Assembly (NCBI RefSeq): GCF_002443255.2
Contig: NW_019211455.1
Coordinates: forward strand, 42,530,837 to 42,594,836
Source: Varroa destructor
Taxonomy: Eukaryota > Arthropoda > Arachnida > Mesostigmata > Varroidae
DNA: 64,000 nt
Reading direction: 5' to 3'
In this document: piece after piece, positions 40,684 through 54,800 of the stretch
Layout: each line of letters opens with the position of its first letter
Numbering within the stretch: the stretch's first letter is position 1
The notes under the pieces: model-generated
The model's input: only the letters and a program-made list of their open reading frames with translations
Told to the model about the DNA's origin: nothing
Database searches by the model: none
Position numbers and translations under genes: made by a program

Positions 40684-40861
40684 TTTAGCTTGCGTTTTTT
40701 CCTTTACCATTTTTTCCTTGCGCTTTACACAGTCCGCAGCCATGCACAATATGCACCCATGATGGTGTTTAGAATTGCAGGAAAAATGTAATTGACGTGA
40801 AATTCTGTCCATCGCTCAGTCACGCCATTTATGTATATTACAAACATTCTTAATCATTCGA

Positions 40862-40867
40862 AATAAA
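40862..40867 (+). other. MCM3 polyadenylation signal AATAAA
   Basis: The first canonical AATAAA, 179 bases after the MCM3 stop. A second lies at 40954-40959. Confidence 0.55.
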
Positions 40868-41639
40868 GCAGAATGATTTTGGGAACATTAAATGGAAACG
40901 TACCCTATACTTTTTAGATAATATTATAGATGCTTCCAGTTAGAATTGTATGCAATAAATACTTCGCTAAGATGTAAGACTTTTTGTAGTAGTACTATTT
41001 AGTTGCCTTTTTATTCAACGTGTAAAGTATCAGCCTGTTCTGCTTGCTGGCCTTTCCTTTGTACTACTTTGGGCCGCTAAAAAATTATTGTGTGTTCTAA
41101 GCACCTCTGGTTACTCCAATTAACGCCGGTTCAGTTCACTCTAATAACGCTCAGGAATAAGAACAAAGGCCACAATCAGAAAATATCTACTGTAGGGCAC
41201 AAAAAGTTATATTAGTTGCCAAATCATTGTGAAAAAACTTATCAATATCGATATCCTTCTTCAGGACAAATATTCACCGATTAGGACGCAAATCGGTTCT
41301 TGGCGGCGCGAGTTTGAAGAAGACGAAGATTTGTGTTACGAGGCGTATTTCATTACACGAAAAGATGACTAAGTGCTCGCGATGGAGTCGGTCCTTTCAC
41401 TTGTAATGCCAGCGTTGCTATCGACGACACTGTTGCTGTCCTATTAAGATCCCTTGAAAGCGTTTCGATCAAGGGGAACGACTCTCAAAGCATCTATGCA
41501 GAAAAAAGTCATTAATAACATCGAGCTTTCCTCGAATATCGTCGACGTAAGACTTCTGTATTTCGCAACGCAAGTGTATCCCCACCTCAGATAAAGCACC
41601 TTATTTTTAAAGACAAAGTAGTTCTGATACAGTTTCAGG

Positions 41640-42420
41640 AATTTATTGAGATTTCTATTCACAAGGTGATATCGATCTCATCCCTAATGAATTACAGACC
41701 CGTTCCTTGATGGAAGAAAATAATCGTTAGTGCGATCTACTGTATCTTTCATACACCATAACTTTCTTAAAAAGTGGCTTATTAGCACAGGATTTAGAAG
41801 TACAATGATTGCTCTCTCAGACGCAATCAAACCGTAGCTCCGCATGTAATGGACTTCGGTTTCTCGCGCGCGTTTAATGGAATAGATCATTATATTCTTT
41901 TTAAGAAAGTAGCTTCTCGAGGGGGTCGGTTCTAGGGCAATTGCTAGATGGCATCTCACGGATCAAACCCTCGTGGTCAAAGTCAATTATTCCGCGGCTG
42001 CCCAAGCCGCTAGTTTATCTGGAATGCAGTCTTGGTGCAAAACCCAGATGTGCAGTTCCAATAACTAAGCATTACATACAAAATGTACGCCGATGACTTC
42101 TCCAAAACAATATTCCGCTGAACATGAAAAACATAATGAAAGTCTCGACAATCATTTGAAAGTCATGGACCTCCTGCACCACCTCTTGGTGCAAGGAAAA
42201 TCGAATGGAGATATTAGTCTCAAAACAAGCTGTTTCAAAGACTTCCTGACAATTTAGGTCGCCTTCCGTATCAATAATTTAATTCTCAGAGTATTCTCAG
42301 TCTAAGACATTTTGGATATTTTGTATACGCAATCAAATATACCTACTGTGCCCACTAAAATATGCATGTGTATGTCCTTTTATCAAATAAACGTTGACTT
42401 GAATCAACATGTACAAGAAA
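41640..42420 (+). mobile_element. Decayed non-LTR retrotransposon, reverse transcriptase fragment
   Basis: Read across frameshifts and stops on the plus strand, successive pieces match the order of LINE reverse transcriptase blocks: SLMNYRPV with WKKIIVSAIY, then LKKWLISTGFRSTMIALSDA, then VMDFGFSRAFNGIDHYILF (compare the DFSKAFDxVDH block), then MYADD at 42083-42097, the catalytic YADD box. Several stops and frame changes break it. No endonuclease, poly-A tail or target duplication was identified. The clade cannot be set by eye. Confidence 0.72.
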
Positions 42421-45400
42421 GATCTATGTTATGCGATAATATTTTCTGAAGCTATGTAATTTTTTCAATGTTGCTAACCTCCGAATATTTAATACTTACC
42501 TTCGAAACGAAAAAGTTCAAAACTTTTGCACCGCTGTCCTAGAAGTGTTTCAATTAGCCCATGTGAGAGAGAGTATTGTGGATGATTTTTCTTTGGCACT
42601 TTGCTTACCGTCGTATAGACGGGAGAAACTACCCCAATTTTATCATATTATCCCTTTGTTAGCAAAAACATTTTGTATTACAATGCTTTATATATTTATT
42701 TAATCATATTCGTTGTAGCTTATAGCGGAAACGATTAGTTACCTAACGAGTCAGCAGAAGCTACGCAACAACAGAGTGTTCTCTGGTAACTTGAATGTTT
42801 GGTGCATATTCGCGAAGCTTAGGTAGATAACCCTTTGTAGAATATGATCTTAAACATTGTGCATCAAGAGCAGATCACATGACCACATCGTAACTCGTTC
42901 GCTGAAGTTCCCTAAGAACTTTCGTTGTGTAAAATTTGGCCCAAGCTATATGTTGTCCTTCGGGGATCAATGGACCCCATTGATATCTGCATGCCTGAAG
43001 GGCGCGTTCATTTTATGCACTGTGCGAACATTGATAATCTGCATGCAGATCCACTAATCAATTTCAGAACGTATTCAACATTAACAGGTTTGACACGCAA
43101 GCTGAATGCGCTGTAGATGTTTCTAAACGAATTGGGTTACCATACGAAACCCGACAGATAATAACCATGACCTCTACTTAGGTACTACATAGGTTGAAAT
43201 GAGCCGTGTTAAAAGACCTATCAGGCAGTATAGTGCTACGATATAGAAAAGTGCGATAGTGTTTTACAAATGCGTGCGTGAATGTTTTTCCCGATGAATA
43301 GTAAATAATGAAGTAGATATTATAATGAATTAGTTGCAGGCTACGAAAAGAATAAAAATTTTCAGCAAATTATAATACAACAGCATTCATTCAACGTCAG
43401 TCAGCACTCTACAGTAATTCCAAGTACGTGAATTATTAGCTCGCATGTCAAATAGTTTCGAAAGTAATCAGGTACCCTTTGGTACCACAACTCACTCAGA
43501 GCAGATTTTTGTGTCATGTAAAGGTCTCTGAGCAGATGACTGATAGTCGCATCAATTCACCGATGATTTGGCAACCTCTAGGTTAAAGAAATAAATTTTA
43601 CAATTAATTGTCTTTCTCCCTTAACCATCCAAGTCGAGTTATAATCCCACCCACTTGTCTGTATTGATTGTCATGAAGCTCGTCGTCCGACAATCGAATG
43701 TCCATGTCGAGTTATCCTCAATCGGAACGCGGCACATTTTTCTCCAAAATTTTGTTTTGTAAAAATTTATTATAGGTTATATTTATCCCCATTGCAGACT
43801 CACATGTAACGACAGCCATTACGTATTCGCATGAAGCCACGAAGTTGTTTCAGCTACTCCAATTCGCGACGGCACCCCCAGAGGCAAATCTTCCTAACTA
43901 CGAACGTACATTAAATCAACTACAAACGATATCTTGTACCTATTTTACTTCAAAGGCTTATCAGCGCATCAAATATAGTAATGATAAATAACAATTCCTA
44001 ATGTCCTTCGATGTCGATTTCGAGTAATCGAAGATTCGAACATCAACTTAACGATATATTCTGTTAATCCAAAGAGATTATTCGAAGCGGGAAATAAACT
44101 CCGTAAGGTAGTATTTCGTTTTCGTTGTCGTTTCTTCGCATAGGTGAAGTTCGCCATCGAGAATCTGTGGTGAGTCCATTTGACGAAATCAGTTCAATAT
44201 GGCTAAAGCCCGCCCTAGATTCGTCACTGTGCTCGACTGACAGAGCTGCGACTATAAAAGCGACCAGGGCTCAAATCAAGCATTGAAAGATCTTCATTTT
44301 CTAAGACTCAATTTGTAGTTATGTCGTCGATACCTTGACACAGGATGATTTCGTAGATAATACATTCTTCTTGACGTGTTGCTGATCTGTCCTCGAGTAT
44401 CGATGCATTCGGCGTCGGGATCCTTAAGTGTTTACAGTCAATACTATTCTATTCATGTTTATAAATGCAATGCTCATACTGAATTTTTGTTGCATCGCTG
44501 AAGTCGTATTGAAGCATTTGTCAACTTAATGAGGTTATTTGCTTAAAAATCACAAATAGACGTTTCTTTCGAGTGAAGTCATCAAAACGCTATGAAAGAA
44601 CAAAAGATAGACATAATTAAAGTACGTAATTACGAAAATATAGCAGAATTTTTGAATTTCTCTATAGTAGAGTCTATGAACGAAGTAACGAAATAAAGCT
44701 ATCGTCTTAAATCTTTAAGTAGAGGAAAATAATGTTCTAGAATATTATTAACAAAAAAAGGAGCATCATTATAGTACTCACGTTCATAATTAATAGGTTT
44801 CGCTTTCTTCGGATTACCGGTAATGTTAACCGTAACACTGGACTATTGGCATTCCTTTTACTTACATTAAACTGCACACATCTGCCCTTATATTCAGACC
44901 GTTACGTCCTGTAAACACAAAAACTAGCGGCAGACTCACTATAAATCACACTGAGCTACAATATTAGCTGTACTACAGAACTTTTTCGTATTTTACGTTC
45001 GGTACTTACGCAGCTAGGCGTTACTTTAGACAGCTGGCTCTCAGTACGAAGCGAAGCTTTATGTTTACGCCTGGACGCGCTTTAAGTTTCTCCTGCTCAC
45101 GGGGACAGTTTCTGCCGCATAACCTATGCAATTAAAAATTTTGGCTAAAATCGGATTTTCTTAATATCTGGTGGTCTATAATGCGGCCACATCCTTGCCT
45201 CTGAAGCGTTATTTCAATTAGCTCGATATTCAATCGAGGGTTTCATTGAAGTGTTTTTTCCTTCATATATGGCTAGTTTGTATTCTAGTTGCCACGTGCT
45301 CTGCGAACGTGAAACAATTTACTCCGTTTTCTCGCTAAAAAAATAAGCTCAAAAAAAACATTGTCACATTTTAATGTTACTGGAAACTATTACAGCATCT

Positions 45401-45976
45401 GTCGTCAATCTAGCCTCTCTTTATCCAATAAACTTAATAACAAACTATAATTAACAAGGTGTTACAATACTTCATAACAATACAGCACATACATTTTATT
45501 ATTCATTTGTTGTCGATACACCATGCAGTATTTCGCCGCTGACTGCGTCGGGGACTCTATTCTTTGTTTTCTGCTTAGAGTCGGAGTAATTGTTTAGGTC
45601 TTCATCGTAAACTATTTAGTTCTACTTCATCTTTTTCTTGTTCCCGTACTTCGTTCTACTTTCGTTGGCCTATATTAGCTTTGCCGTTTTTTTAGGGCCA
45701 GCACTATTTTGAAACTTTTCGCTCTATGCGACCCATTTCTCTTCACTATGCCATCTCTCACTGCTTTCATCAGCACTGTCATCAACAGAGTATATATATA
45801 GGCTTGTACACTAGAAAGCATTTTTAGCGCTGAAAAAACCTTTCGCGCCCTTTTTCGGTGACAATATTTTTTTCGACTCCTCACGTTCCATGACGCGACG
45901 AGGCGGGCTTAGCGTTAATTTTTAGTGCATTCTAGAATAATAATCTTTTCTATGTTCTTAAGACAATCCTTTTCAT

Positions 45977-45979
<3 letters not shown>

Positions 45980-46027
<48 letters not shown>
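45980..46027 (+). repeat. TA microsatellite
   Basis: An uninterrupted (AT)n array of about 48 bases in the MCM3-ATG1 spacer. Confidence 0.95.
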
Positions 46028-46030
<3 letters not shown>

Positions 46031-48537
46031 GGGTATGCTTTCTGCTGGTTTTGGCGTTTGCTGGCGGTGTCTAACACAATTCCTATTCTGTTTCTCTTTT
46101 CGTAGGTTGCCTCAAAAATCCTGTCTTTGTCCTTAATGCACATCTCGCCGTAATTCCACTAGATATAATTTGTGTTCGTTTTTGTTGTCTCCTCGAACTA
46201 GGAAGCTACGAACTAAACCGATTTCCCCTGAGGAATTACTTGTCACATAGTTTGTTCCTAGCGAAACTCACGTTCAAAATGGCTGCGGAAATTTTCGTGT
46301 GCACGAGAAGGTCATAAGCATATAGTCATCCTTTCATCTGAATGTAGAGTGGGACGGAAAGCTAAATAAATACACCATTTTATTCTTACTGTCCGTGCCA
46401 GTGATTAGTAATAGAAGCTAACCGTTATGGGGTGAAACGTACGCGAAGATTACCTTCAGTTCATTTCTATGTAATTTCGGTACGTTTGAACGTTTCCCAT
46501 TGTTCTATACATATAGAGACCTTCATCTAAAATCTTCACAGATTCGTCACGCTCGGTCTCGTGGCGTCGTGGTCGCCACTGTTAAAAATCAATTTACAAC
46601 AAGCTTTCTAATTGTTTTCGCCGGTTTAATAATCGCCTGTTATCTTGCGCAAGCTTCACTTGATCCATTATGTATATTGATATTATTGGTAATCTACATT
46701 TTGTTTTGTCATCCAAATTGCTTTATGATCCTCATATCAAAGCCATGTCACCAGTCGTTTTCCAGCCAAAAAGCGCTCGTATCATCGAATCAGTAGCGCT
46801 CACTCCGTAATGCCAACACAAAACGCAGTAATCGATCCAGCACCAGATACATATATAAAGCGGGCTTCAGATCAACTGATTAACCCATTACACCTCATCA
46901 AAAGCTGAGCTTAAAACAATAGCCTCTTGAAATACAACGACAAACGACAGCGCATTAATCCAACACATAGGCTTGTTTACTTATAGGCGCACTCTGTTGC
47001 GAATTTGGTATGTCTAGGTCCGTACAAGGGTCTGACTGACTCATCGCTTCGCGAAGCCCCTTTCTCGTGCGCAGGCAGACGATGGCGTTTTCCATCACTT
47101 CAATTAGCGCTCTTGTCAACATAAAATAAATGACAACATGAAATCTATCTCCGATTTTTATGTCAATGCACAGTTAATTTGCTGGCTAGCTTGCGTAACC
47201 TGGTCATCACTGCCGGCGCTGACGGTGACTACTTATTGTTCTGCGATGGACTTTCTTATGGCCTTCTTATTGTCGTAAAAATGATGATGATAACAGGGTG
47301 TTTATCTCGTCAAGGTTATTGTTATTATTTCATTTATTACATAGCAATCAGAGATAGGTTTTCCTGCACACTGAATCTTCTTTGCGATCATCGATCTGGC
47401 TAGTTTAAAACAGAAAAAGAGACTTGTCATGACGGTGCAACTGAAAATGTAACAATGAGCTTTATCTGACATTGAAGTAAAAAGGGGCCTTACATAAGCT
47501 GGACCTCAGCTTGTTGTCATCGTGATAGATATAGTGATGTTAGATCTCAGGTTCTTTCGCACCTCACTGAATTTCCATCAATCTGCTTCACTTAGGCGCT
47601 ATAGCACCGCACCTATTTTCAACACCACTATTATAATCACGGTAATTGTTATATATAGTTATAATTACAATTATATTCATAATATTACCAGTCCTTCCGC
47701 TTAACTTACTTTATATATATATTGCGTGTGTGTGTTTATATACAGTTCTAGTTTCGGCTTCAGACCATTTCCATTTCTAAATTAGTTTCCTCTCATATAT
47801 ATGGTTCGAATTTGAAGCATCACACTAATGACCTTCACTTAACCAGTTTCACCATACCCCTATTCTCTAAATTAAACCTTCATTAAGCAGCATTTGGAAA
47901 GCTCTCTCCATGTCTGTCTTAGTCTTAATCTGTTCTTCCGCTTCGGGAAGCAGTAGGATCATGGTAAGCTGTTTGCGTACCGGTCACTGTTTCCTCTAGG
48001 GTGCAGAATGGACGACCTCTCAAGCTTCCTATCTGGAAAAGGCAGACAGGGATGATCTACAGGTCAACAAAGAGAGGATGCCACGGCGTATCATCAGAAC
48101 TCAAGTTTTGCAGCAAGACGAAGCACACGAAGGATTGAACAAAGCAAAACAGTTTTAAGCTTTGTAAAGGTTTTCATCATTTTGGTAATCATCTTTACAT
48201 TCAACCCTTGGAGACAAACTTTTTTTTCGCTGCCTACATAAACAATTTTACACGAGCACTCGATCCTTATTTTGAGAAAAGTGTCCTGAATTGCCATCAC
48301 GTGACATTAGATTCGGCCAAATAGACAATTCGTGATTGCAGAATGACAAATTTACGTTTAACATCGAGCATTAGGAATTTACCCATAAATGAGCTGGTGA
48401 GATTTATCGTTCTCAACGATAATTCGTGTTCGTTGTTTTACTGCTTTTCACGTATGCAGCGATCGTACGAAGTCGGCGAAATCGTGAAGTGTATGCAGCA
48501 CGCTCAGTGAATCGTATTCAGTTGAGAGTGGACAAGT

Positions 48538-48543
48538 TTTATT
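48538..48543 (-). other. ATG1 polyadenylation signal AATAAA
   Basis: The minus strand reads AATAAA about 115 bases downstream of the ATG1 stop codon, a suitable spacing for 3' end formation. Confidence 0.5.
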
Positions 48544-48656
48544 GTAGTGCCCGCAGCGATGACAAGTTACGCGGGGCGAACGCCCTTGTTCGCCCTAATT
48601 CAGATCGACAAAGAGCGTGATTTGCTATGTGGAGATGTGCCTATATCGTGACTCCA

Positions 48657-48823
48657 CTAATGTTCGGCAGCCCCTGCTGTTTCGACAGTTGAAGGTTGTG
48701 GCTGCGCGAACGTCCCCGCGGCACCCATCGAGTTTCTGTATGAACCCGGTCCTGGTGGGCTCGCTGAGACGTCTGGTCCACTTAATTGCAGATTTGTGAG
48801 CCGCCGTTCTACTGCGGTTTTAT
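48657..48823 (-). CDS. Atg1: ATG1 exon 13 (C-terminal tail and stop)
   Basis: [20 protein letters not shown] continues into a Gly/Pro/Ser/Ala-rich tail ending VETAGAAEH and TAG. ERRL is the usual last helix of ULK proteins. The tail of about 40 residues after it looks longer than in vertebrate ULKs (inference from family knowledge). Confidence 0.9.
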
Positions 48824-51800
48824 CTGTAATACACGAGGACAACGATCAAGCATATATTAGTGGGTCTTCAAAGGCATAAATGTGCTGCTTGTTTATTACC
48901 ACATAGATCGTTGCTATTGACACAAAACGAGCGAAATAAATGCCAATTAAATATACATTACTGTAATTGCAGTTTCTTCAATTTGTTTATATATGACTTC
49001 TTGGGTATCATAGAATCGTTTCGAACGTGAGTCAGATCAAACTGTTCGCGTAGCCCGTACATTTATAATATATGGGAAAAAAAATATAAGCTAACATACG
49101 AAACATGCACACTTAGGGTAATGATTGCGTTGTTAATCTTACACTTTGAGAGCAACAGTTTGTCTTCTTCCTTTTCTACCTGCTGGGCTAAACAGTGTAG
49201 AAGAATCTGAGCCGTCTGATACCTGAACACGTGGCAAAACGGGAATTAGACACACGCATATATGTATAAAAAACAACTAGCGACATATGATTAATTCGAC
49301 ATATATCCACATAGTAAAGTTATCATTCAGATTAACTACTACCCACTGTATCAGACATTAGCAGTTGGCCCTACAGAAAGCAATTAACATCCGTAGTGAC
49401 GCTTACCTCTTAAAGCTCTCATGGGGTGAGCCAAACAACTCTTCTAAAGCCGCACTCTGACACATTTCAATAGCGTGATTGTACAACAGTCGGTCTGCCG
49501 ACAAGTTCTGGAATACCTGCTTTCCCAAAAGCGATTGTCAAGGTTACCTAAACTGTTTTTGGCAAATTGTATTTTCGATTTGGAATGCAGCTCCTGCGAC
49601 GAACAGATACTACTGCTTAAAAAATCGTTCCGTATAATCGCACCTATTTGATTATATGGGGAAACGAACAATACCGATTAAATTTGACTTTGAACACGTA
49701 CGCACCTGAGGATCGGTAAGAGCCCGTCTCGTAAGACCGCCTGCCGCGTCACTTAAAGCAGTGCACTGCTGGACGCCCTGCTGTAGTTTCTGCCTCATCT
49801 GTCGTAAAAGGTCTTTCACTGTTGGGGACAATTGTAGACTCCCGTCGAGAATTCGCCGCTTGGCCAACTGCAGAGCCGATGATAATAGGTGGACTGCCCG
49901 TAAGTGAAGTACCAATTGTTCAGCCTGTCGGTACGACTCAAGGCTACAGCCCCGTCCCATTAGCTGGCTAGCGGGTTCATCTCTGTCGATAGGTTGACCG
50001 TTGCCCTGCTGTGACACAACCCTCACATCAGTTTGATTGGCAACCATTGGCTCGATATGATGTGCCAGTTCCCCGGCAGCTCGACTTTTTGCTAGCTCAA
50101 GGATGCAGACGACAAGGGCGTGCACAAAGTTCAGCTTTGCCAGCGTCTCGTTATGTGCTCGATCCAGAATTGTCTCCGGAGGCAACTCCGGAGCGACAAA
50201 TAACTGAAGGTCGTTTGCCGAGGGTGGTGAGCCTTCAAATACTGAATCGTTGTAGCGTTTCTGTGCCACCTGTATTAATGCACTGGGCGATAGCGTGAAC
50301 AGAGTGTTCACTGACCCCGATCTCTGCAGGCTGCGATCCGAGCTAGGCACGGATCCGCTACTTGTGCTACCCGGAGCACTTCCTGTACCTCCAGCGCCTG
50401 TTTCGCTGGCTAACTCCGGCAGGGTCATAGCGCGAGCACCAAGCGGATGGCCTCCGGCTGATGATCCGTGGTGGTGACCGACAATCCGAATAGGTGAAGA
50501 CGCGAACGCTTGTCTTACAGCTGATCCCGGACCGTATGGAGGAGATGCTCCGCAGGGACTATTCATCATGAAGTTTGCGCTCGGTGGTGTGAGCTTCTCG
50601 ACATCGGGAGTGCCGCGCGGAAGATTTGAATTGGACTGGCTCGGCGAAGCAGCTATTGAGCCTCGTTTTTCGTCGTTCATCTAAAAGTGGAATGGAACAG
50701 AAGAAAGGGTAATGAAGACTTACGTACTTGCTTTCGGAGCTCACCAATATTATCGTACGTTTGTTCTGAGAGCAACTGACGCATAAAAGCTACTAATTAA
50801 TCTACTACAACAGTGTTAGATAGTGTCTGAAAATATGGAGAGTGCCCAGCTACAAAGTCCGTCCCATATCGTAAACATATCAAGAATTGAAAACTCTATG
50901 GCCCTAGAGACCCGGCGAGGAAAAGACCTTCGTATAATGTCTGTATGTGATAGTAGGGCTTTTCTGGTTAGACTAATTAGTTAATTTGTTCTCTAGTTGT
51001 CAACTTTGTAGCATCATATAGCACCCAGATACACATGCTAATAGAGACCACTTAGTCTGCACAGGTGTTGCACAGGCAATGGGTTTGTTATACCAACCTC
51101 CGCATTGAACTTTCGTAGACGGAGGCTCCTCGAAGGCACAGGGATCGGTTGAGTACGCGGAGGGGTTCCCGTTGACCGGGGAGGTGTTTGCTGTAGGAGG
51201 CAACAAAACAGATCGGCAAACCAAATGCATTCATTTACGTGAGTTCTACATATGTATCGTGCAGCGTAAAATGTATTCTAATATTTGTTTCACATTTTGC
51301 AAGTGGAGCACGAGCTTTAATAAAAAAAAAAAACCTAAATAAGGTCGACAACCTGGCAAGTTTACCATATCAGTACTACAAAACAAGCTCTTATCTCTTT
51401 TGTTTGCTGAGCTTCTTATTCAGCATTGGCAGGTGATTGCCTTATATTCTCCGTATACTGCATAATGGGAATCATGATAGCTATTACATGTTTCTTCACC
51501 GTCCTTTAGACTTAACGCAATATGACTTGCTTCAAATGGCCGGTAGATGTTAAGTGATGACGAACAGAAAATAAGTTACGTATTAATCAGCATACTATCT
51601 ATATTTAGGCTGCAATATTGCTTAACACACACCACAAAGTAAAGCGCGCCCGCCACTCGAAAAAAACCACAGCTAGATATTACAGGTGCTCGCCCTTGAA
51701 GACGCCCTGCGCCACCAGCAGCTGTCGGAGCCATTATATCAAATCTGCAGGCTTACTAAGTTAAATCCAAACATAGTCAGATACGCAATCTCGAAATTAT

Positions 51801-54800
51801 CATTCGATTACTGAAGCCGTGCGCGCTGGTAGAAATTTTCGCAGTCTACAAAGTTTAGGAGTTCATGGAAAAAACAGTACCAACAATTTTGCACAAAGTT
51901 CCGTTTTTCCGTGCACAAAGATCGAGTTTCAAACAGAGTGTTGATTCTAATTTATCGCATTAACCAGTACGATGTCGTTTGGTTAATTACTTTCTGTCGA
52001 AACGTTATTCTCAGAAAAACGGTTCACTACAATCTAACTGTCGTTGGAATGGTTTACGCTTTTCCCACGTCACAACACAGAGTACGCCATCTAGATTCAG
52101 CCGGTCAATTTGACTGCATTGTGATATCTGCCATACACTAACCCGTAGTTGATACTCTATGATGCAATTTTTGTAACCAATGATCTGAACAGTGGAAGGG
52201 GGAAAGACACCGTTTCGAAAAGGACTCTACGACTGTGATAATCTTGCATCGCTCGTACTGTGACTGCTCACCCTGTTGCCACAACCTTCATCAGCCGATA
52301 ACCCGGTTGTAAGACCGGCTTGTGAGCAGTCGTTTAGCATCAAAGACAAACAAGCCTGTGCAAGACATCTCCGTGAAGTCAGGCTCTGGCCAGGCAGGGT
52401 ACAGCCTATCATTGTTAAGGCTTCGGGTTAGACGATCACAGAGGGAAAGAGACATTACCGATTGAACTGCTTCCATGTTGCGTGCGTGGTGCATTAAGAC
52501 GTCCATAACTTTCGCTCACAAAGACATTTGAACGATTGACATAGTCAGGTCAGAGTTAATAGGCAAAGAAGGACGAAGTTTTTAGGCTTTTTAAGTTCCG
52601 AATGTTTAGACGATTTCCCTCCATTCTTTTCCCTTAAACCACGACGAGGTAAGAGGTGAGCAAATACGGTACGGTCCCAGATGGCAGAGAGCGATACGAT
52701 CACATATGCAGTCATGCAGAAGCATACATATATATATATATATATATTAGACAACAGACTATTAAAGCTTTGATGAGAATAAAAATAACCTTTGCTGATT
52801 CGAACTCTACTATCAATATGAATATGAAGATCTGCATTAGCATTATAGCTTTGGAAGTTCTTCAAACTGGACTTATTTTGGAAATACTTGGAAAAAAAAA
52901 TGAATTTAATTCTATTACTTTAATTTTCTTGTAACACTCGTAGCAACAACATTGGCTGACATTGTCACGTGTAGCAGAATCATGTTTTATCACTACATAT
53001 TGCTGGTGCCGTACTGTTGTGCATCGCACTAAAACTAGGTAGCATTTGATTTTAATTGCCTAATGGATCTATATATAATCATATTGTGTATGGTACATAA
53101 TACTATCTATCAACTGAACAAGTCGTATAAGAGTATAAGCTGTTGGATTACCTGTTGTGGCCACTGGTCGGTGCAGAGTTCGTTCTCCACCAGCACATAG
53201 TCCTGTTCTTCGGGTGACGAGACCATCGACTGTTTTGTTTGGCTGAGTTTCGGGTAGACATTCATAGGTAACCCCGGTGTACCCCAGTGGCCTCCGGAAG
53301 AGGGCGACGATGGAAGTAGTGGTGTACCTAAAAATAACAGCAGTTAAAGTGTACTCATATCCGCTTGAATCGGTCATACTGTCACAGAGTTATTTCAATG
53401 ACTACCGATTCGGCTGTTGGCTGTTGATGCATATGAGGACTTGTTGTAAAGATGACTGTTGTCAAAAATCTTTACCATAGGGTGAAACAAGTGGCGAATT
53501 AGAACAGCTTCCGCGTCGTGGAACAGGCACAGGACTCGAACCCGGCTGCTTCGATGACACCGTCAAGAACGGGTGTAAAAAGAACGTGTCAAAATCGATT
53601 CGATCCTTGGCGTTCCGTTTCAACAGACCTGTACAATTCAACAAGGTCAACGGACATAACACGAGAAAACCAGCCAGATGTCTAATTCACATCCCTCACC
53701 AATTCTCCTATCAGTGCTGTTGTGGAAAATGTATTTATTAATATGTTAATTTACCCGACAAACGTCGTACCCTATCGATTATACGGGTTTCTTGTGTTTA
53801 AGACTGGTCACAAATATTATTTAATGATAGAAACAAAAATTTACTAATTCAAGGGCAATATTGGACCTCGACTATCGGAGAGTCGCTTACCTCATGGCTG
53901 CTGTTAATCGTAGCTGCAACAGTGTTTAGCCTAAAGAAACGCTAAAGCCGCGACTTATGAGACAATCCAGCCATCCGAGATTTGTCGTGTTACCTCTAAT
54001 GGTCGTTGATAATTAGCTGAATGTGGCTCATTAAAATCGCGTCTAAAATGGGTCTTGTCCGCTTATAGCGAATAGTGTTAAACCTTACCCTGCAACAGGG
54101 CGGCAAGCTCAGGCGAAGTACCCTGCGGAATTTTGGGCGATAGGCTCGGACTTTTCTCGTAGAAATGCTTCAGGGCCTGGGGACTCTGGGCCCGAAAAGG
54201 AGCTGAACCCGTGAGGCACTGGAATACTATAGTACCGATGGACCAGAGGTCAGCCTTGGCATCGTATTGTAGGGACATTATGACCTGCATGATATGTAGA
54301 TTATTAGTTAGTATTTGTCCATGTTAAGTTAGTTTCTTAATATTATCAAGAGTATATTACTGTACAATTTCTCTGGTGACGTTTGCAAACAAGAAATGAG
54401 TCCTAATGATGCGTAAAAAGGCCTACATTACACATCGTAGGAGAGTGCAGTTGACATGTGTAGATTGACATTAGCTGTACTTTACTAACCTCGGGGGCCA
54501 TGTACATCGGTGAACCGCATAGTGTGGCTGCCATGACGCCATCCTGAAGAAATCGAGCGAACCCGAAATCCGCAATCTGAAATTGAAAAAAAAAAATAGA
54601 TTCTATCGTTTAAGATTGGTGGTAAATAATAGACGTTTTAGAACCTACATTATCATTAAGAAACGTAAAATCAGTATCGTTTGAATTATATCTTGTCAAC
54701 GTTTTCCTACCTTCGTATTCAAATTTGTTCAAAACAGCAATGTACAGGTTCATTGTAAAATACATCACGCTATAGTTTCACCATCCACAACGGTACACAG

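Larger units (their letters stand above)
40684..48656. other. Convergent spacer between MCM3 and ATG1
   Basis: An 8 kb AT-rich interval between the 3' ends of two convergent genes. It holds the MCM3 3' untranslated region, a decayed reverse transcriptase (41640-42420), a TA array and the ATG1 3' end. Other open frames are short with no family resemblance. Confidence 0.6.

Noticed and set aside
51660..51735. Possible extra ATG1 exon with [10 protein letters not shown]
   Set aside because: Exons 7 and 8 already join at phase 0, and no convincing acceptor and donor flank this piece.
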